A DNA stretch of 64,000 bases from Gaiellasilicea sp963749515 (lineage in GTDB: Bacteria; Actinomycetota; Thermoleophilia; Gaiellales; Gaiellaceae): NCBI GenBank assembly GCA_963749515.1, contig CAVVMR010000013.1, forward strand, positions 5,654 to 69,653, in the 5' to 3' direction. The notes beneath the pieces were generated by a model that saw only the letters and a list, made by a program, of their open reading frames with translations, was not told where the DNA came from and searched no databases. Below are positions 1-8,544 of the stretch, piece by piece. A program made the translations under genes and the position numbers. Each line of letters starts with the position of its first letter. The stretch's first letter is position 1.

Positions 1-1
1 G

Positions 2-199
2 CTCGCACTCGGCTGCGTCGACGCCGTGCCCGTGCTGCTGACCCCGAGCGGAACCGACGAGGAGAGCATCCGCAAGGCCGTCGCCGACGCTGCGCTCGAT
101 CCCCCGTCCGACGTGCATGCGCCCGCCGACTACCGGCGGCACCTCGCAGAGACCTGCGCCGTGCGCGCAGTCGCACAGGCAGTCGAGCGAGGACGGTGA
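2..199 (+). CDS. FAD-binding medium subunit of a molybdenum hydroxylase (C-terminal fragment)
   Basis: Only the last 65 codons are inside the window. The frame opens at base 2 and ends with TGA at 197-199. The tail (DVHAPADYRRHLAETCAVRA) matches the C-terminal CODH FAD-binding domain of CoxM/XDH-type medium subunits, where an (A/S)-x-Y-R-xx-(L/M) motif precedes the end. Its stop overlaps the GTG of the iron-sulfur subunit, and the large subunit follows, so the M-S-L order of Cox-like hydroxylases is preserved. It would carry electrons from the 2Fe-2S subunit to FAD. The substrate cannot be read from this fragment. Confidence 0.85.
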   Translation, partial: LALGCVDAVPVLLTPSGTDEESIRKAVADAALDPPSDVHAPADYRRHLAETCAVRAVAQAVERGR

Positions 200-681
200 G
201 CATGGAAGAGCCGTCCATCAGCCGCACGATCTCGGTCGAGGTCAACGGCGACGTGTACGAGCGCGAGGTCGATGCGCGCCGCCTGCTCGTGCACTTCATC
301 CGCGACGACCTCGACTTGACCGGGACGCACATCGGCTGCGACACCGGCAACTGCGGCGCCTGCACGATCCACCTCGACGGCCAGGCGGTGAAGAGCTGCA
401 TGCTCCTCGCCGTCCAGGCCGACGGCGCCAAGATCGGGACGGTGGAGGGACTTGCGAACGGTGACGAGCTCAGCCCGCTGCAGCAATCGTTCTCCGCTCA
501 CCACGCGCTCCAGTGCGGCTACTGCACTCCGGGGATGCTGATGAGCGCGTCCTCGCTGCTCGCCCAGAATCCGCATCCGAGCGAGGAAGAGGCACGGACG
601 GCGATCCAGGGCAACATCTGCCGCTGCACCGGCTACGTGAACATCGTCGAGGCGATCGTCTCCGCAGGAGCCCAGCAATGA
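196..681 (+). CDS. 2Fe-2S small subunit of a molybdenum hydroxylase (CoxS/XdhC-like)
   Basis: This 161-residue protein has both 2Fe-2S sites of the family. The N-terminal ferredoxin-type site reads CDTGNCGAC followed by a later Cys, and the C-terminal helical site reads CGYCTPG with CRCTGY. The protein passes electrons from the molybdenum centre to the FAD subunit. GTG at 196 is chosen because it gives the 4-base overlap (GTGA) seen throughout this operon; ATG at 202 is an alternative with GAGGA eight bases upstream. Length is normal for the family. It lies between the medium and large subunits and overlaps both. Confidence 0.93.
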   Translation: MSMEEPSISRTISVEVNGDVYEREVDARRLLVHFIRDDLDLTGTHIGCDTGNCGACTIHLDGQAVKSCMLLAVQADGAKIGTVEGLANGDELSPLQQSFSAHHALQCGYCTPGMLMSASSLLAQNPHPSEEEARTAIQGNICRCTGYVNIVEAIVSAGAQQ

Positions 682-3152
682 GTAGAGCCATGAGCACCAC
701 CGAGACGACCACCGCGCCGGTCGAGCTGCAGAAGGGGCACATCGGCCAGTCGATTCCGCGCAAGGAGGACCGGCGGCTCGTCCAGGGCCAGGGGATCTTC
801 TTCGACGACGTCCGCCGGCACGGCACCGGTTACGTCCACTTCGTCCGCTCGCCGCATGCCCACGCGAAGATCGTCTCCATCGACGTGTCCGCGGCGCTTG
901 AGCTCGACGGCGTCTACGGGACGCTGACGGGCGACGAGGTCGCGATCCAGACCGACCCGTTCTTCGAGATGTCGGTTCCGCCGGGCGCGAACATCAAGGA
1001 CTACGCCCTCGCCGTCGGCTCGGTGCGATTCATGGGCGAGCCGGTTGCCGCGGTCTGCGCCAGGACACGAGAGCTCGCCCGCGACGCCGCCGAGCTCGTG
1101 GAGGTCGAGTACGAGTCGCTCGAGGTGCTCGTCGACGCGCGCGAGGCGGTGAAGGACGAGACCGTGATGCACGAGGAGGCGGGCTCGAACGTCGTCTGGA
1201 GCGGTGTCTTCGACTGGGGCGACTGGGAGGGCGCGAAGGCCGAGGCCGACCAGATCGTGAAGATCGACGAGCTTCACTTCCACCGCTTCAGCTCGACCCC
1301 GCTCGAGTGCTCGGGGGCACTCGTCGAGTACGAGAAGGGCACCGGCCAGTGGACGTTGCACTGCAACCACCAGATGCCGGGCGTGGGCGCGATCTGGATG
1401 GCGCCGGCCCTCCGCACCGGCCTCGACAAGCTGCGCTTCGTCACCCGCGACATCGGCGGCGGCTTCGGCAACAAGATCTGCCTCCACCCGTACTACGTCA
1501 CGCTCTGCCTGCTCGCGCGGAAGCTGAACCGCCCGGTGAACTGGACCGAGTGGCGCACCGACCAGCACACGGCGAACGCGCACGGGAACGAGCGGTGGTT
1601 CCACGACATCGAGGTCGCGGTCAAGTCGGACGGGACGATGCTCGGGTTCAACGTCAAGGCGCTCGACGACTGCGGCGCGTTCCCGCGCTACGAGCCGCTC
1701 GGCTGCATCATCTGGGCGCAGGTCACCCCGGGCTGCTACGCCTGGAGGAACATCCGCGTCGACTTCACGCAGGTGACGACCAACAAGTCACCGGTGTCGC
1801 CGAACCGCGGCTACTCGCGCATGCAGCACCTCTGGCTGACCGAGCGGATCATCGACATCGTCGCCTCCGAGCTCGACCTGGATCCGGTCGAGATCCGGAA
1901 GCGGAACTACGTCAAGACCGAGCAGATGCCGTACGAGACCCCGAACGGCTGCGTCTACGACTCCGGGGACTACGCCCGCTGCCTCGACATCGCGCTCGAC
2001 CTGATCGGCTACGACACGATCGAGGAGCGGAAGGCGGAGGCCCTCACACGAGGCAAGCTGCTCGGTGTCGGCATCGGCTCGACGCTCGACTCCGGCACGA
2101 ACAACTTCGGCCAGTCGCAGCTGCTCAACCCGGACCTGCAGTTCTCCGGGAACAACGAGGCGGCGACCGTGAAGCTCGACATCTTCGGTGAGGTCGTCGT
2201 GACGCTCGGAACCGTCCCGCAGGGCCAGGGGCACGAGACGACGTCCTCGCAGGTGGTCGCCGACATCATCGGCTGCTCTCCCGACCAGGTGCACGTTCGC
2301 TCCGGCCACGACACGTTCTTCAACTCGCACGCGGGCTTCTCGGGGACCTACGCGAGCCAGTTCGCCGTCACGGGGCTCGGCGCCGTGAAGGGCGCCGCCG
2401 ACCTGCTCCGGGCCGAGATGGTGACGCTCGCGGCCGCCGTCCTCCAGTGCGAGGAGGGGCAGATCGAGCTGGCCGACGGTTTCGCGCGTATCAAGGACGG
2501 CCCGCCGGAGGCGGCGCTGCCGTTCATGGCTCTCGGGGCGATCGTCAACGCGAACAACGCATTCCTGCCGCCCGACTTCAACCCGACGCTCAACCACCGC
2601 TTCGTCTACCGGCCCTACTTCGGGATGGTCGACGTCGAGAAGAAGATGGGCAAGCTGACGCTGACCTACGCGAGCCAGATCCACGCCTGCGTGGTCGAGG
2701 TCGACCAGGAGACCGGCGTGACCGAGATCGTCGACTATGCCGCCGTGGACGACTGCGGCACCCGCATCCATCCGCAGATCGTCGAGGGCCAGGTGCACGG
2801 CGCGACCGTGCACGCGATCGGGGCGGCGCTCCACGAGGACTTCGTGTACGACGAGGACGGGCAGCTCCTGACCTCGAACTTCTACGACTACCACGTGCCG
2901 CACGCGCTCGACGTGCCGGCGCTGAAGACCAGTGCGATCGAGTCACCTTCGCCTTTCTCGCCGCTCGGCTCCAAGGGCATGGGCGAGGGCGGCGGCGGCG
3001 GCATCCACTGCATCGGCTCCGCGATCCAGGACGCCCTCAAGCCCGCGGGCAGGCCGCTCGTGTACACCAGCTGCAATCCCTCCCACCGGGTGTGGTCGAT
3101 GTTGCAGGACCCGGAGAAGACTCGCGAGAATGTCACGGTGGTGCCGGCGTGA
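678..3152 (+). CDS. Molybdopterin-binding large subunit, CoxL/xanthine-dehydrogenase family
   Basis: This 824-residue catalytic subunit carries the aldehyde-oxidase/xanthine-dehydrogenase a/b hammerhead domain (about residues 35-140) and the two molybdopterin domains. The conserved catalytic Glu is in GMGEGGGGG (E770). The active-site loop reads SPNRGYSRMQH (R377-Q383). That is neither the AYRCSFR loop of form I CO dehydrogenase nor AYRGAGR of form II, so CO oxidation is unlikely and hydroxylation of an organic or heterocyclic substrate is more probable. ATG 678 overlaps the upstream stop and has AGGAG seven bases before it. The enzyme should be cytoplasmic and use Mo-cofactor made elsewhere. 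Confidence 0.9.
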   Translation: MSRAMSTTETTTAPVELQKGHIGQSIPRKEDRRLVQGQGIFFDDVRRHGTGYVHFVRSPHAHAKIVSIDVSAALELDGVYGTLTGDEVAIQTDPFFEMSVPPGANIKDYALAVGSVRFMGEPVAAVCARTRELARDAAELVEVEYESLEVLVDAREAVKDETVMHEEAGSNVVWSGVFDWGDWEGAKAEADQIVKIDELHFHRFSSTPLECSGALVEYEKGTGQWTLHCNHQMPGVGAIWMAPALRTGLDKLRFVTRDIGGGFGNKICLHPYYVTLCLLARKLNRPVNWTEWRTDQHTANAHGNERWFHDIEVAVKSDGTMLGFNVKALDDCGAFPRYEPLGCIIWAQVTPGCYAWRNIRVDFTQVTTNKSPVSPNRGYSRMQHLWLTERIIDIVASELDLDPVEIRKRNYVKTEQMPYETPNGCVYDSGDYARCLDIALDLIGYDTIEERKAEALTRGKLLGVGIGSTLDSGTNNFGQSQLLNPDLQFSGNNEAATVKLDIFGEVVVTLGTVPQGQGHETTSSQVVADIIGCSPDQVHVRSGHDTFFNSHAGFSGTYASQFAVTGLGAVKGAADLLRAEMVTLAAAVLQCEEGQIELADGFARIKDGPPEAALPFMALGAIVNANNAFLPPDFNPTLNHRFVYRPYFGMVDVEKKMGKLTLTYASQIHACVVEVDQETGVTEIVDYAAVDDCGTRIHPQIVEGQVHGATVHAIGAALHEDFVYDEDGQLLTSNFYDYHVPHALDVPALKTSAIESPSPFSPLGSKGMGEGGGGGIHCIGSAIQDALKPAGRPLVYTSCNPSHRVWSMLQDPEKTRENVTVVPA

Positions 3153-3691
3153 AGGTCGAAGGGACAAAAGAGCTCTCGGCCCCGCGCGACATCGTCTGGA
3201 GCGTCCTCAACGACCCGGCGCAGATGGCCAAGCTGATGCCCGGCGTCGAGGGCTTCGAGGTCCGGGACGAGCGCCACTGGCAGGCGAAGGTGAAGATCCC
3301 GCTCGGGCTCGGCGGACTGCGGATGACGATCGACTTCGACAAGGTCGACGAGCGCCCGCCGGAGTTCGCGCAGCTGAACGCGAAGGGGAACGGCGTCGGC
3401 GCGATCATGAACATGCAGACGCAGTTCCACCTCTCCGAGTCCGGAACGGGCACCTCGATGCGCTGGGAGGCCGACGTCAAGATCGCCGGCCCGGTCGGAG
3501 CGATGGGCCAGCGCGTGCTGCAGCCGATCATCAACCAGCAGGTCGGGAACGTCCTCTCCGCGCTCGAGAAGCAGGTCAGCGAGGCGGCTGCGAGCACCGG
3601 CGGCGCAGTCGAGGGAGTCCATCCCGGGTCGCCCGAGGCGTACGAGGTCGACCCCGAAGGGCCGACGCACAACACCGAAGACAAGGCCTAG
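3149..3691 (+). CDS. CoxG-like SRPBCC protein (carbon monoxide dehydrogenase subunit G family)
   Basis: This 180-residue START/SRPBCC-fold protein opens with VKVEGTKELSAPRDIVWSVLND, as CoxG proteins do, and continues with the PGVEGFE segment of that family. CoxG helps recruit or mature molybdenum hydroxylases at the membrane in CO oxidisers. Here its role with a non-canonical large subunit is inferred from position. GTG 3149 overlaps the large-subunit stop. The last 35 residues (Gly/Pro/Glu-rich, ending in HNTEDKA) look disordered. No transmembrane helix is visible. Confidence 0.85.
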   Translation: MKVEGTKELSAPRDIVWSVLNDPAQMAKLMPGVEGFEVRDERHWQAKVKIPLGLGGLRMTIDFDKVDERPPEFAQLNAKGNGVGAIMNMQTQFHLSESGTGTSMRWEADVKIAGPVGAMGQRVLQPIINQQVGNVLSALEKQVSEAAASTGGAVEGVHPGSPEAYEVDPEGPTHNTEDKA

Positions 3692-3696
3692 CGGCC

Positions 3697-4728
3697 GTGG
3701 CGGTCCCGTTTCGCATCGGCGTGATGCAGCTCACGATGGAGCCGCTCGACGAGATGCTCGAGTCGGCGCGCGTGATGGATGAGGCCGGGATGGACACCGT
3801 CTGGCTGGCCGAGGCGTATCCGTGGTGGCGGAAGCACCAGATGGAGGCGCGCTCGTCGACGGTGGTCTCGGCGCTGATGGCGCGCGAGACGAAGCGGCTG
3901 ACGATCGGCTGGGGGATCATCTCGCCCTTCACGCGTCATCCGGTGCAGGTCGCGATGGACGCGCGCGTGGTGCAGGAGGCGGCGGGACCGGGTCGGTTCA
4001 TCCTCGGCTTCGGGACGTCCAAGATCTTCCTCAACAACGCGAAGATGCAGACGAAGAAGACGCTCGGCCCGATGCGGGACGCGGTCGAGATCGTCCGCGG
4101 CGTGCTCGGCGGAGACGCGTTCGAGTACGAGGGCGACACGTGGAGCGCGTCGGTGCCGGCGCTCTCGGCCGAGGCTCACACGCCGCGCGATGTTCCGCCC
4201 GTGTACGTCGCCGCGACGGCGCCGAAGATGATGGGACTCGCGGCGGAGCTGGCCGACGGGTGCCTGACCCCTTCGATCACGACACCCGCCTTCGTGCGGC
4301 ACACGCGTGACTTGGTCGGCCAGGAGATCGACGTCGGCTGCACGGTCGTCGCCTCGATCGACGAGGACCGGGACAAGGGCCGTGACGGCGCGCGCGAGAT
4401 CGCAGGGATGTATCTCGCCAACAAGGTTCAGAACATCCAGGGCTCCGCCGACACGCTGCTCGATCTCGCCGGCCTCGAGCAGGACGAGATCCGGCCGGTC
4501 GCGGAGGCGATGGAGCAAGGCGGCCGGCTGGCTGCCAAGGCCAAGGTGACGGACGCGATCCTCGACAAGTGCAGGCCGATCGCCGGCACGCCGGACGACT
4601 GCATCGCGGCGATCGAGGAGTATCGCGACGCCGGTTGCACCCATGTCATGCTCGAGCTGTGGGGCGACGACCGGCACGGCCAGATCCGGCTCTTCGGCGA
4701 GAAGGTGCTCCCGCATTTCCGCGACTGA
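3697..4728 (+). CDS. LLM-class flavin-dependent oxidoreductase (first copy)
   Basis: This 343-residue protein has the bacterial luciferase-like TIM barrel. It shows the N-terminal GMDTVWLAEAY strand, an FTRHPVQVAMDARVVQEAA segment and the GRFILGFG loop typical of F420- or FMN-dependent family members. The nearest relatives by motif are F420-dependent methylenetetrahydromethanopterin-reductase-like proteins, but cofactor and substrate cannot be decided by eye. GTG 3697 is five bases after the CoxG stop. In this operon it probably supplies an oxygenation or hydride-transfer step. A second, unrelated-looking LLM protein lies at 12284. Confidence 0.85.
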   Translation: MAVPFRIGVMQLTMEPLDEMLESARVMDEAGMDTVWLAEAYPWWRKHQMEARSSTVVSALMARETKRLTIGWGIISPFTRHPVQVAMDARVVQEAAGPGRFILGFGTSKIFLNNAKMQTKKTLGPMRDAVEIVRGVLGGDAFEYEGDTWSASVPALSAEAHTPRDVPPVYVAATAPKMMGLAAELADGCLTPSITTPAFVRHTRDLVGQEIDVGCTVVASIDEDRDKGRDGAREIAGMYLANKVQNIQGSADTLLDLAGLEQDEIRPVAEAMEQGGRLAAKAKVTDAILDKCRPIAGTPDDCIAAIEEYRDAGCTHVMLELWGDDRHGQIRLFGEKVLPHFRD

Positions 4729-5140
4729 GCGCATCCTCGCCGACGCCCGCGGCCGGATCGCGCGGTACGAGCCGCAAGAAGCGCAGGCGCGGGCGCTCAA
4801 CGGCAGCGTCATCGTGGACCTGCGCTCCCACGACGAGCGGGTTCGGGACGGCGTCATCCCGGGCTCGATCCACGTCCCGAGGTCGGTGCTCGAGTGGCGT
4901 GTGGACGCGGACTCCGGCTTCTCGAACGCGCACGTCACCGACCAAGAGCTCGAGCTGATTCTGGTCTGTCACGAGGGGTATTCGTCCAGCCTCGCGGCCT
5001 CCTCGCTGATGGATCTGGGCCGGCTGCACGCGGCCGACCTCGTCGGCGGCTTCGAAGCCTGGCGGGACGCCGGCCTGGAGACGATCGCCGCTCCTGCGCC
5101 GCCCGCAGGCCTCCCGGGCATGGGAGGGCGGGACCGGTGA
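4643..5140 (+). CDS. Rhodanese-domain protein (start uncertain)
   Basis: A single rhodanese domain ends in the loop LVCHEGYSSSLAAS, with catalytic Cys in CHEGYSS, followed by VGGFEAWRDAGL. The only ordinary start in frame, ATG 4643, makes an 86-base overlap with the LLM gene and adds about 24 unconvincing residues. Homology-like sequence begins at ATERILADAR. ATT at 4715, eight bases after GAGAAGG (4700-4706), may be the true start and would give about 141 residues. Such proteins transfer sulfane sulfur. In a molybdenum-hydroxylase operon it could help sulfurate the cofactor, but that is inference. Confidence 0.8.
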   Translation: MSCSSCGATTGTARSGSSARRCSRISATERILADARGRIARYEPQEAQARALNGSVIVDLRSHDERVRDGVIPGSIHVPRSVLEWRVDADSGFSNAHVTDQELELILVCHEGYSSSLAASSLMDLGRLHAADLVGGFEAWRDAGLETIAAPAPPAGLPGMGGRDR

Positions 5141-5955
5141 TCGGCGCGCGGATCGACGCCGACGCGTTCAACGAGTTCGAAGCCGCCGGCTGGGAGAGCG
5201 CGGCGGACGAGTACACGGGCTACCTGGCGCAGGTGACGGCGGAATTCGCGGACGCACTTCTCGACGCGGCGGCCGTGGGCGCCGGGACGTCGGTCCTCGA
5301 CGTCGCCACCGGCCCGGGCGTCGTCGCCGGCGCGGCGGTACGCCGCGGGGCACGCGTCGTGGGCGTCGACATCGCGGACTCGATGGTGCAGCTCGCGTCC
5401 GAGCGCCATCCCGAAGCAGAGTTCCGCCGCGGCGATGCGGAGTCGCTGCCGTTCCCGGATGGATCCTTCGACGCCGCCGTCTTCGGCTTCGGGCTCCTGC
5501 ACGTGGGGCGTCCCGAGCGGGCTGCGGCCGAGCTCGCACGAGTCGTACGGCCCGGTGGCCGTGTCGCGCTGACGGTCTGGAACGTGCCCGCGAGATCCCG
5601 GCTCCACGGTGTCGTCTTCGAAGCGCTCGCGGAGGTGGGGGCGGAGCCGCCGGCCGACGCACCGGTTGGGCCACCGCTCTTCCGTTTCGCCGACGACGCC
5701 GAGCTCGAGCCGCTCCTCGAGCGTGCCGGATTCGGCGACGTCCAGATCTGTGTCGTCGAGCACGACCACGTGCCGCCGTCGGCAGACGCCCTCTGGGAAG
5801 GGATTCTCGGCGGCGCCGTCCGTCTTCGCGCGACGGTCGTCGAGCAGACGCCGGAGTTGCGGGCACGCACCCGCGAGGCGTTCGACCGCGGCTTCGCGCT
5901 CGAGGGGGGCTCTGTGAGAGTGTCCGCGAAGCTCGCTTTCGGGGTCCGGTCGTGA
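5137..5955 (+). CDS. Class I SAM-dependent methyltransferase
   Basis: This 272-residue protein has motif I (SVLDVATGPGVVAGAA), an acidic post-I strand (VVGVDIADSMVQLA), motif II/III (GDAESLPFPDGSFDAAVFGFGLLH) and the VVRPGGRVALTVW strand of UbiE/COQ5-type enzymes. The substrate is unknown. GTG 5137 overlaps the rhodanese stop by four bases, and the end overlaps the M20 hydrolase start. It may modify an intermediate of the pathway encoded around it. Confidence 0.85.
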   Translation: MIGARIDADAFNEFEAAGWESAADEYTGYLAQVTAEFADALLDAAAVGAGTSVLDVATGPGVVAGAAVRRGARVVGVDIADSMVQLASERHPEAEFRRGDAESLPFPDGSFDAAVFGFGLLHVGRPERAAAELARVVRPGGRVALTVWNVPARSRLHGVVFEALAEVGAEPPADAPVGPPLFRFADDAELEPLLERAGFGDVQICVVEHDHVPPSADALWEGILGGAVRLRATVVEQTPELRARTREAFDRGFALEGGSVRVSAKLAFGVRS

Positions 5956-7139
5956 TCGACCGCGAGCGCCTCGTCGCCGACGCGCTGGCGGCGGTGTCGA
6001 TCCCGAGCTTCACCGGCTCCGAGCAGGCGATGGCGGCCTGGATGGCCGGGCAGTGCGAGGAGCTCGGCCTCTCCGTCCAGTGGCAGCAGGTCGAGGACGG
6101 CCGGGCGAACGTTCTCGCGACGCGGGCGGGCACGGGAGGCGGCCCGACGCTCATGTTCAACGGGCACATGGATACGTCGTACTCGGGCCGCGAGCCGTGG
6201 CTGGCAGGGATCCCGGGGTTCCAGCCGGAGGGATTCGAGCGCAACGGTCGCATCTACGGTCTCGGGATCTCGAACATGAAGGGCGCGCTCGTCGCGTATC
6301 TGGCGGCGCTGCGCTCGCTCGCCGACACGCCGCTTCGCGGCGACGTGCTGCTCGCCGCTGTCGCGGGTGAGATCGAGAAGACCCAGCAGGGTGACGCGCA
6401 GGGCGCCGAGTACCGAGGGTACGCGGCCGGCTCGCGCTATCTCGTCGGCCACGGCGGCGCGGCGGACATGTGCATCCTCGGCGAGCCGACCGAGCAGAAG
6501 CTCGTGCTCGCGCATTTCGGGACGCTGTGGCTGCGGCTCTCGACGTCGGGGCCGTTCATCCACACGGCCTTCTCGTCGGGGCGGCTGGAGGAGAACTCCA
6601 TCGTCCGCATGCGGGAGGTGTTCGACCGGGTGCTGGCGTGGCTTCCGAGCTGGGAGGAGGAGATGAGCTACGGGGACGTGCGCGGAGTTGCGAACGTCGG
6701 CGCGATCCAGGGCGGCTTCGGGTGGCGCGTCTCGCGAACGCCGCACCGGACCGACCTCTTCCTCGATCTGCGCGTGCCGCCGGACATCGAGATGGCCGAG
6801 GCGCGGCGCAAGGCGCTCGACTTCGCCCGCTCGCTCGACGGGGTGGAGGCGGAGGTCTACGTGACCGCGCCCGGGGCCGAGCTGGACGAGTCGCACCCGC
6901 TGGTCGGCGCGCTCGAGGAGTCGCACGCGGAGGTGTTCGGCGAGACGCCCGAGCGCGACGTGACGCGCTGGTTCTCGGATGCCTCCGTGCTCTCACGCTA
7001 TGGCATCGCGACTGTCAACTACGGCACGTCGTCGGGCCTTCCCGACCCGGAGTACGGCGAGAATCTCGAGATCGACGGCCTCGTCAAGATCGCCGATGTG
7101 TACGCGCGCGCCGCGCAGAGGATCTGCGGAGTCGCATGA
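5952..7139 (+). CDS. M20-family metallohydrolase (ArgE/DapE-like)
   Basis: This 395-residue co-catalytic zinc hydrolase has the GHMD motif (H72, D74), a LGISNMKG motif and the VAGEIEK base loop. It would cleave an amide or N-acyl bond. The residue that normally bridges the two metals is Asp in DMKG-type motifs, but here it is Asn108, and the usual Glu-Glu pair is split as GEIEK. Metal binding may therefore differ. GTG 5952 overlaps the methyltransferase stop. The surrounding catabolic genes suggest an amide intermediate as substrate. Confidence 0.83.
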   Translation: MIDRERLVADALAAVSIPSFTGSEQAMAAWMAGQCEELGLSVQWQQVEDGRANVLATRAGTGGGPTLMFNGHMDTSYSGREPWLAGIPGFQPEGFERNGRIYGLGISNMKGALVAYLAALRSLADTPLRGDVLLAAVAGEIEKTQQGDAQGAEYRGYAAGSRYLVGHGGAADMCILGEPTEQKLVLAHFGTLWLRLSTSGPFIHTAFSSGRLEENSIVRMREVFDRVLAWLPSWEEEMSYGDVRGVANVGAIQGGFGWRVSRTPHRTDLFLDLRVPPDIEMAEARRKALDFARSLDGVEAEVYVTAPGAELDESHPLVGALEESHAEVFGETPERDVTRWFSDASVLSRYGIATVNYGTSSGLPDPEYGENLEIDGLVKIADVYARAAQRICGVA

Positions 7140-7681
7140 GCTACGACCCCTACTCACTGCCTGACGAACTGCCCGTGCCCGAGGACGACGGCGCGGCCGC
7201 GCACCTGACCGGAATGACTCTGCCCGACCTCGAGCTCGAGTCGTCGCAGGGCACGGTGAACGTGCAGGCTCTCGACGTGCTCTACGTCTACCCGAAGACC
7301 GGCCGCCCCGGCATCCCAATGCCGTCCGGCTGGGACGCGACCCCTGGCGCGCGCGGTTGCACTCCGCAGTCCTGCGGCTTCCGCGACGCCCACGGAGAGC
7401 TGCGGGCGCTCGGGAAACGGGTTGCCGGTCTCTCGACCCAGCCGGTCGAGGATCAGATCGAGTTCGCAGAGCGAAACGCCATGCCGTTTCCGGTGGTGGC
7501 CGATCCCGAACGGAGGCTCGGCGACGCGCTCGGGTTGCCGACGTTCGCCGCCGCGGGTGAGACCCTCTACAAGCGCCTCGCCCTCGTGGCCGAGAATGGG
7601 CGCATCGTCAAGGTCTTCTACCCAGTCTTCCCGCCCGACGAGAATGCCGGCGACGTGCTGGCCTGGCTGCGCGCCCGATGA
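7136..7681 (+). CDS. AhpC/TSA-family peroxiredoxin
   Basis: This 181-residue thioredoxin-fold peroxidase contains GARGCTPQSCGFRD, with peroxidatic Cys in GCT and a second Cys four residues later, as in BCP-type atypical 2-Cys enzymes. It shares the order LYVYPKTGRPG before the Cys and VADPERRLGDALGLP after it with this family. It likely removes peroxide made by the flavin and molybdenum oxidases of the same operon. ATG 7136 overlaps the M20 stop (ATGA). Confidence 0.88.
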   Translation: MSYDPYSLPDELPVPEDDGAAAHLTGMTLPDLELESSQGTVNVQALDVLYVYPKTGRPGIPMPSGWDATPGARGCTPQSCGFRDAHGELRALGKRVAGLSTQPVEDQIEFAERNAMPFPVVADPERRLGDALGLPTFAAAGETLYKRLALVAENGRIVKVFYPVFPPDENAGDVLAWLRAR

Positions 7682-8544
7682 AGCTCGTCACCTTCGACGA
7701 AGGGCGGGTGGGCCGGATCGACGGCGAGGAGATCGTCGTCCTCGACGTACCGACGATGCGGGCGTGGTTCGAGCGCGGCGGCGCCGACGAGACCGGCGAG
7801 CGGATCCCGCTGTCGGAGGCTCGGCTGCGGGCGCCGATCATCCCGAAGAAGTTCTTCCACACCGCCGGCAACTTCCGGGAGCACGAGGAGGAGTCGAAAG
7901 TCGTCGGCTGGACGCACGAGATCGCTCCCTGGATCGTCTTCTTCCAGAACGTGGACGCGATCGTGGGCCCGGACGAGCCGGTCGTCTATCCCGAGCACCT
8001 GACCGAGGAGCTGGACTACGAGCTCGAGCTCGCCGTCGTCCTGAAGAAGAGCGGCTCGTGGTTCCCGCCCGAGGAGGCAATGGACTACGTGGGCGGCTAC
8101 GTGATCTTCAACGACATCACGGCCCGCGACATCCAGCGGCGCGAGATGCGCTCCGGCGTCTTCAGCTTCTGCAAGGCGATCGACACCTTCTGCCCACTCG
8201 GGCCGTGGATCGTGACCCCGGACGAGATTCCCGACCCGCACAACCTCGCGATGGTGCTGCGTGTCAACGGTGAGGCCCGGCAGACCTCGCACTCCAGCCG
8301 GATGAGCGTCACGATCCCGGAGATCATCAGCCACTACTCGGCGCTCGGGTACTCGGCCGGCGACGTGCTGTCGACCGGGACGGTCTCCGGCGTGGCGGGC
8401 TTCTCCGAGGACGCGGCCTCGCTGTACCTGAAGCCGGGCGACGTGATGGAGGCCGAGATCGAGGCGATCGGCGTACTCCGGAACCCGGTCATCGGCTGGC
8501 AGGAGGCGCACGGCGAGCCGCCGCCGGAGCGAGTCAGGTGGTAG
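7678..8544 (+). CDS. Fumarylacetoacetate hydrolase (FAH) family protein
   Basis: This 288-residue protein has the FAH C-terminal fold: KKFFHTAGNFREHEEE, the metal ligands in ELDYELELAVVLKKSG, and GGYVIFNDITARDIQ. Members hydrolyse or hydrate acylpyruvates and 2-keto-4-pentenoates, or decarboxylate oxaloacetate-type acids. In this cluster it fits a late step after ring opening, but the exact reaction is not readable. ATG 7678 overlaps the peroxiredoxin stop by four bases. Confidence 0.88.
   Translation: MKLVTFDEGRVGRIDGEEIVVLDVPTMRAWFERGGADETGERIPLSEARLRAPIIPKKFFHTAGNFREHEEESKVVGWTHEIAPWIVFFQNVDAIVGPDEPVVYPEHLTEELDYELELAVVLKKSGSWFPPEEAMDYVGGYVIFNDITARDIQRREMRSGVFSFCKAIDTFCPLGPWIVTPDEIPDPHNLAMVLRVNGEARQTSHSSRMSVTIPEIISHYSALGYSAGDVLSTGTVSGVAGFSEDAASLYLKPGDVMEAEIEAIGVLRNPVIGWQEAHGEPPPERVRW

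Noticed and set aside
678..3152. Annotation as aerobic CO dehydrogenase large subunit
   Set aside because: The active-site loop is RGYSRMQ rather than AYRCSFR or AYRGAGR, and neighbours are hydrolases and flavoenzymes rather than CO-oxidation accessory genes apart from a CoxG-like protein.
3690..4950. Long minus-strand frame opposite the LLM gene
   Set aside because: It is the antisense shadow of a clear LLM-family gene; its Arg/His/Leu-rich product has no domain and such shadows occur opposite nearly every gene in this GC-rich window.
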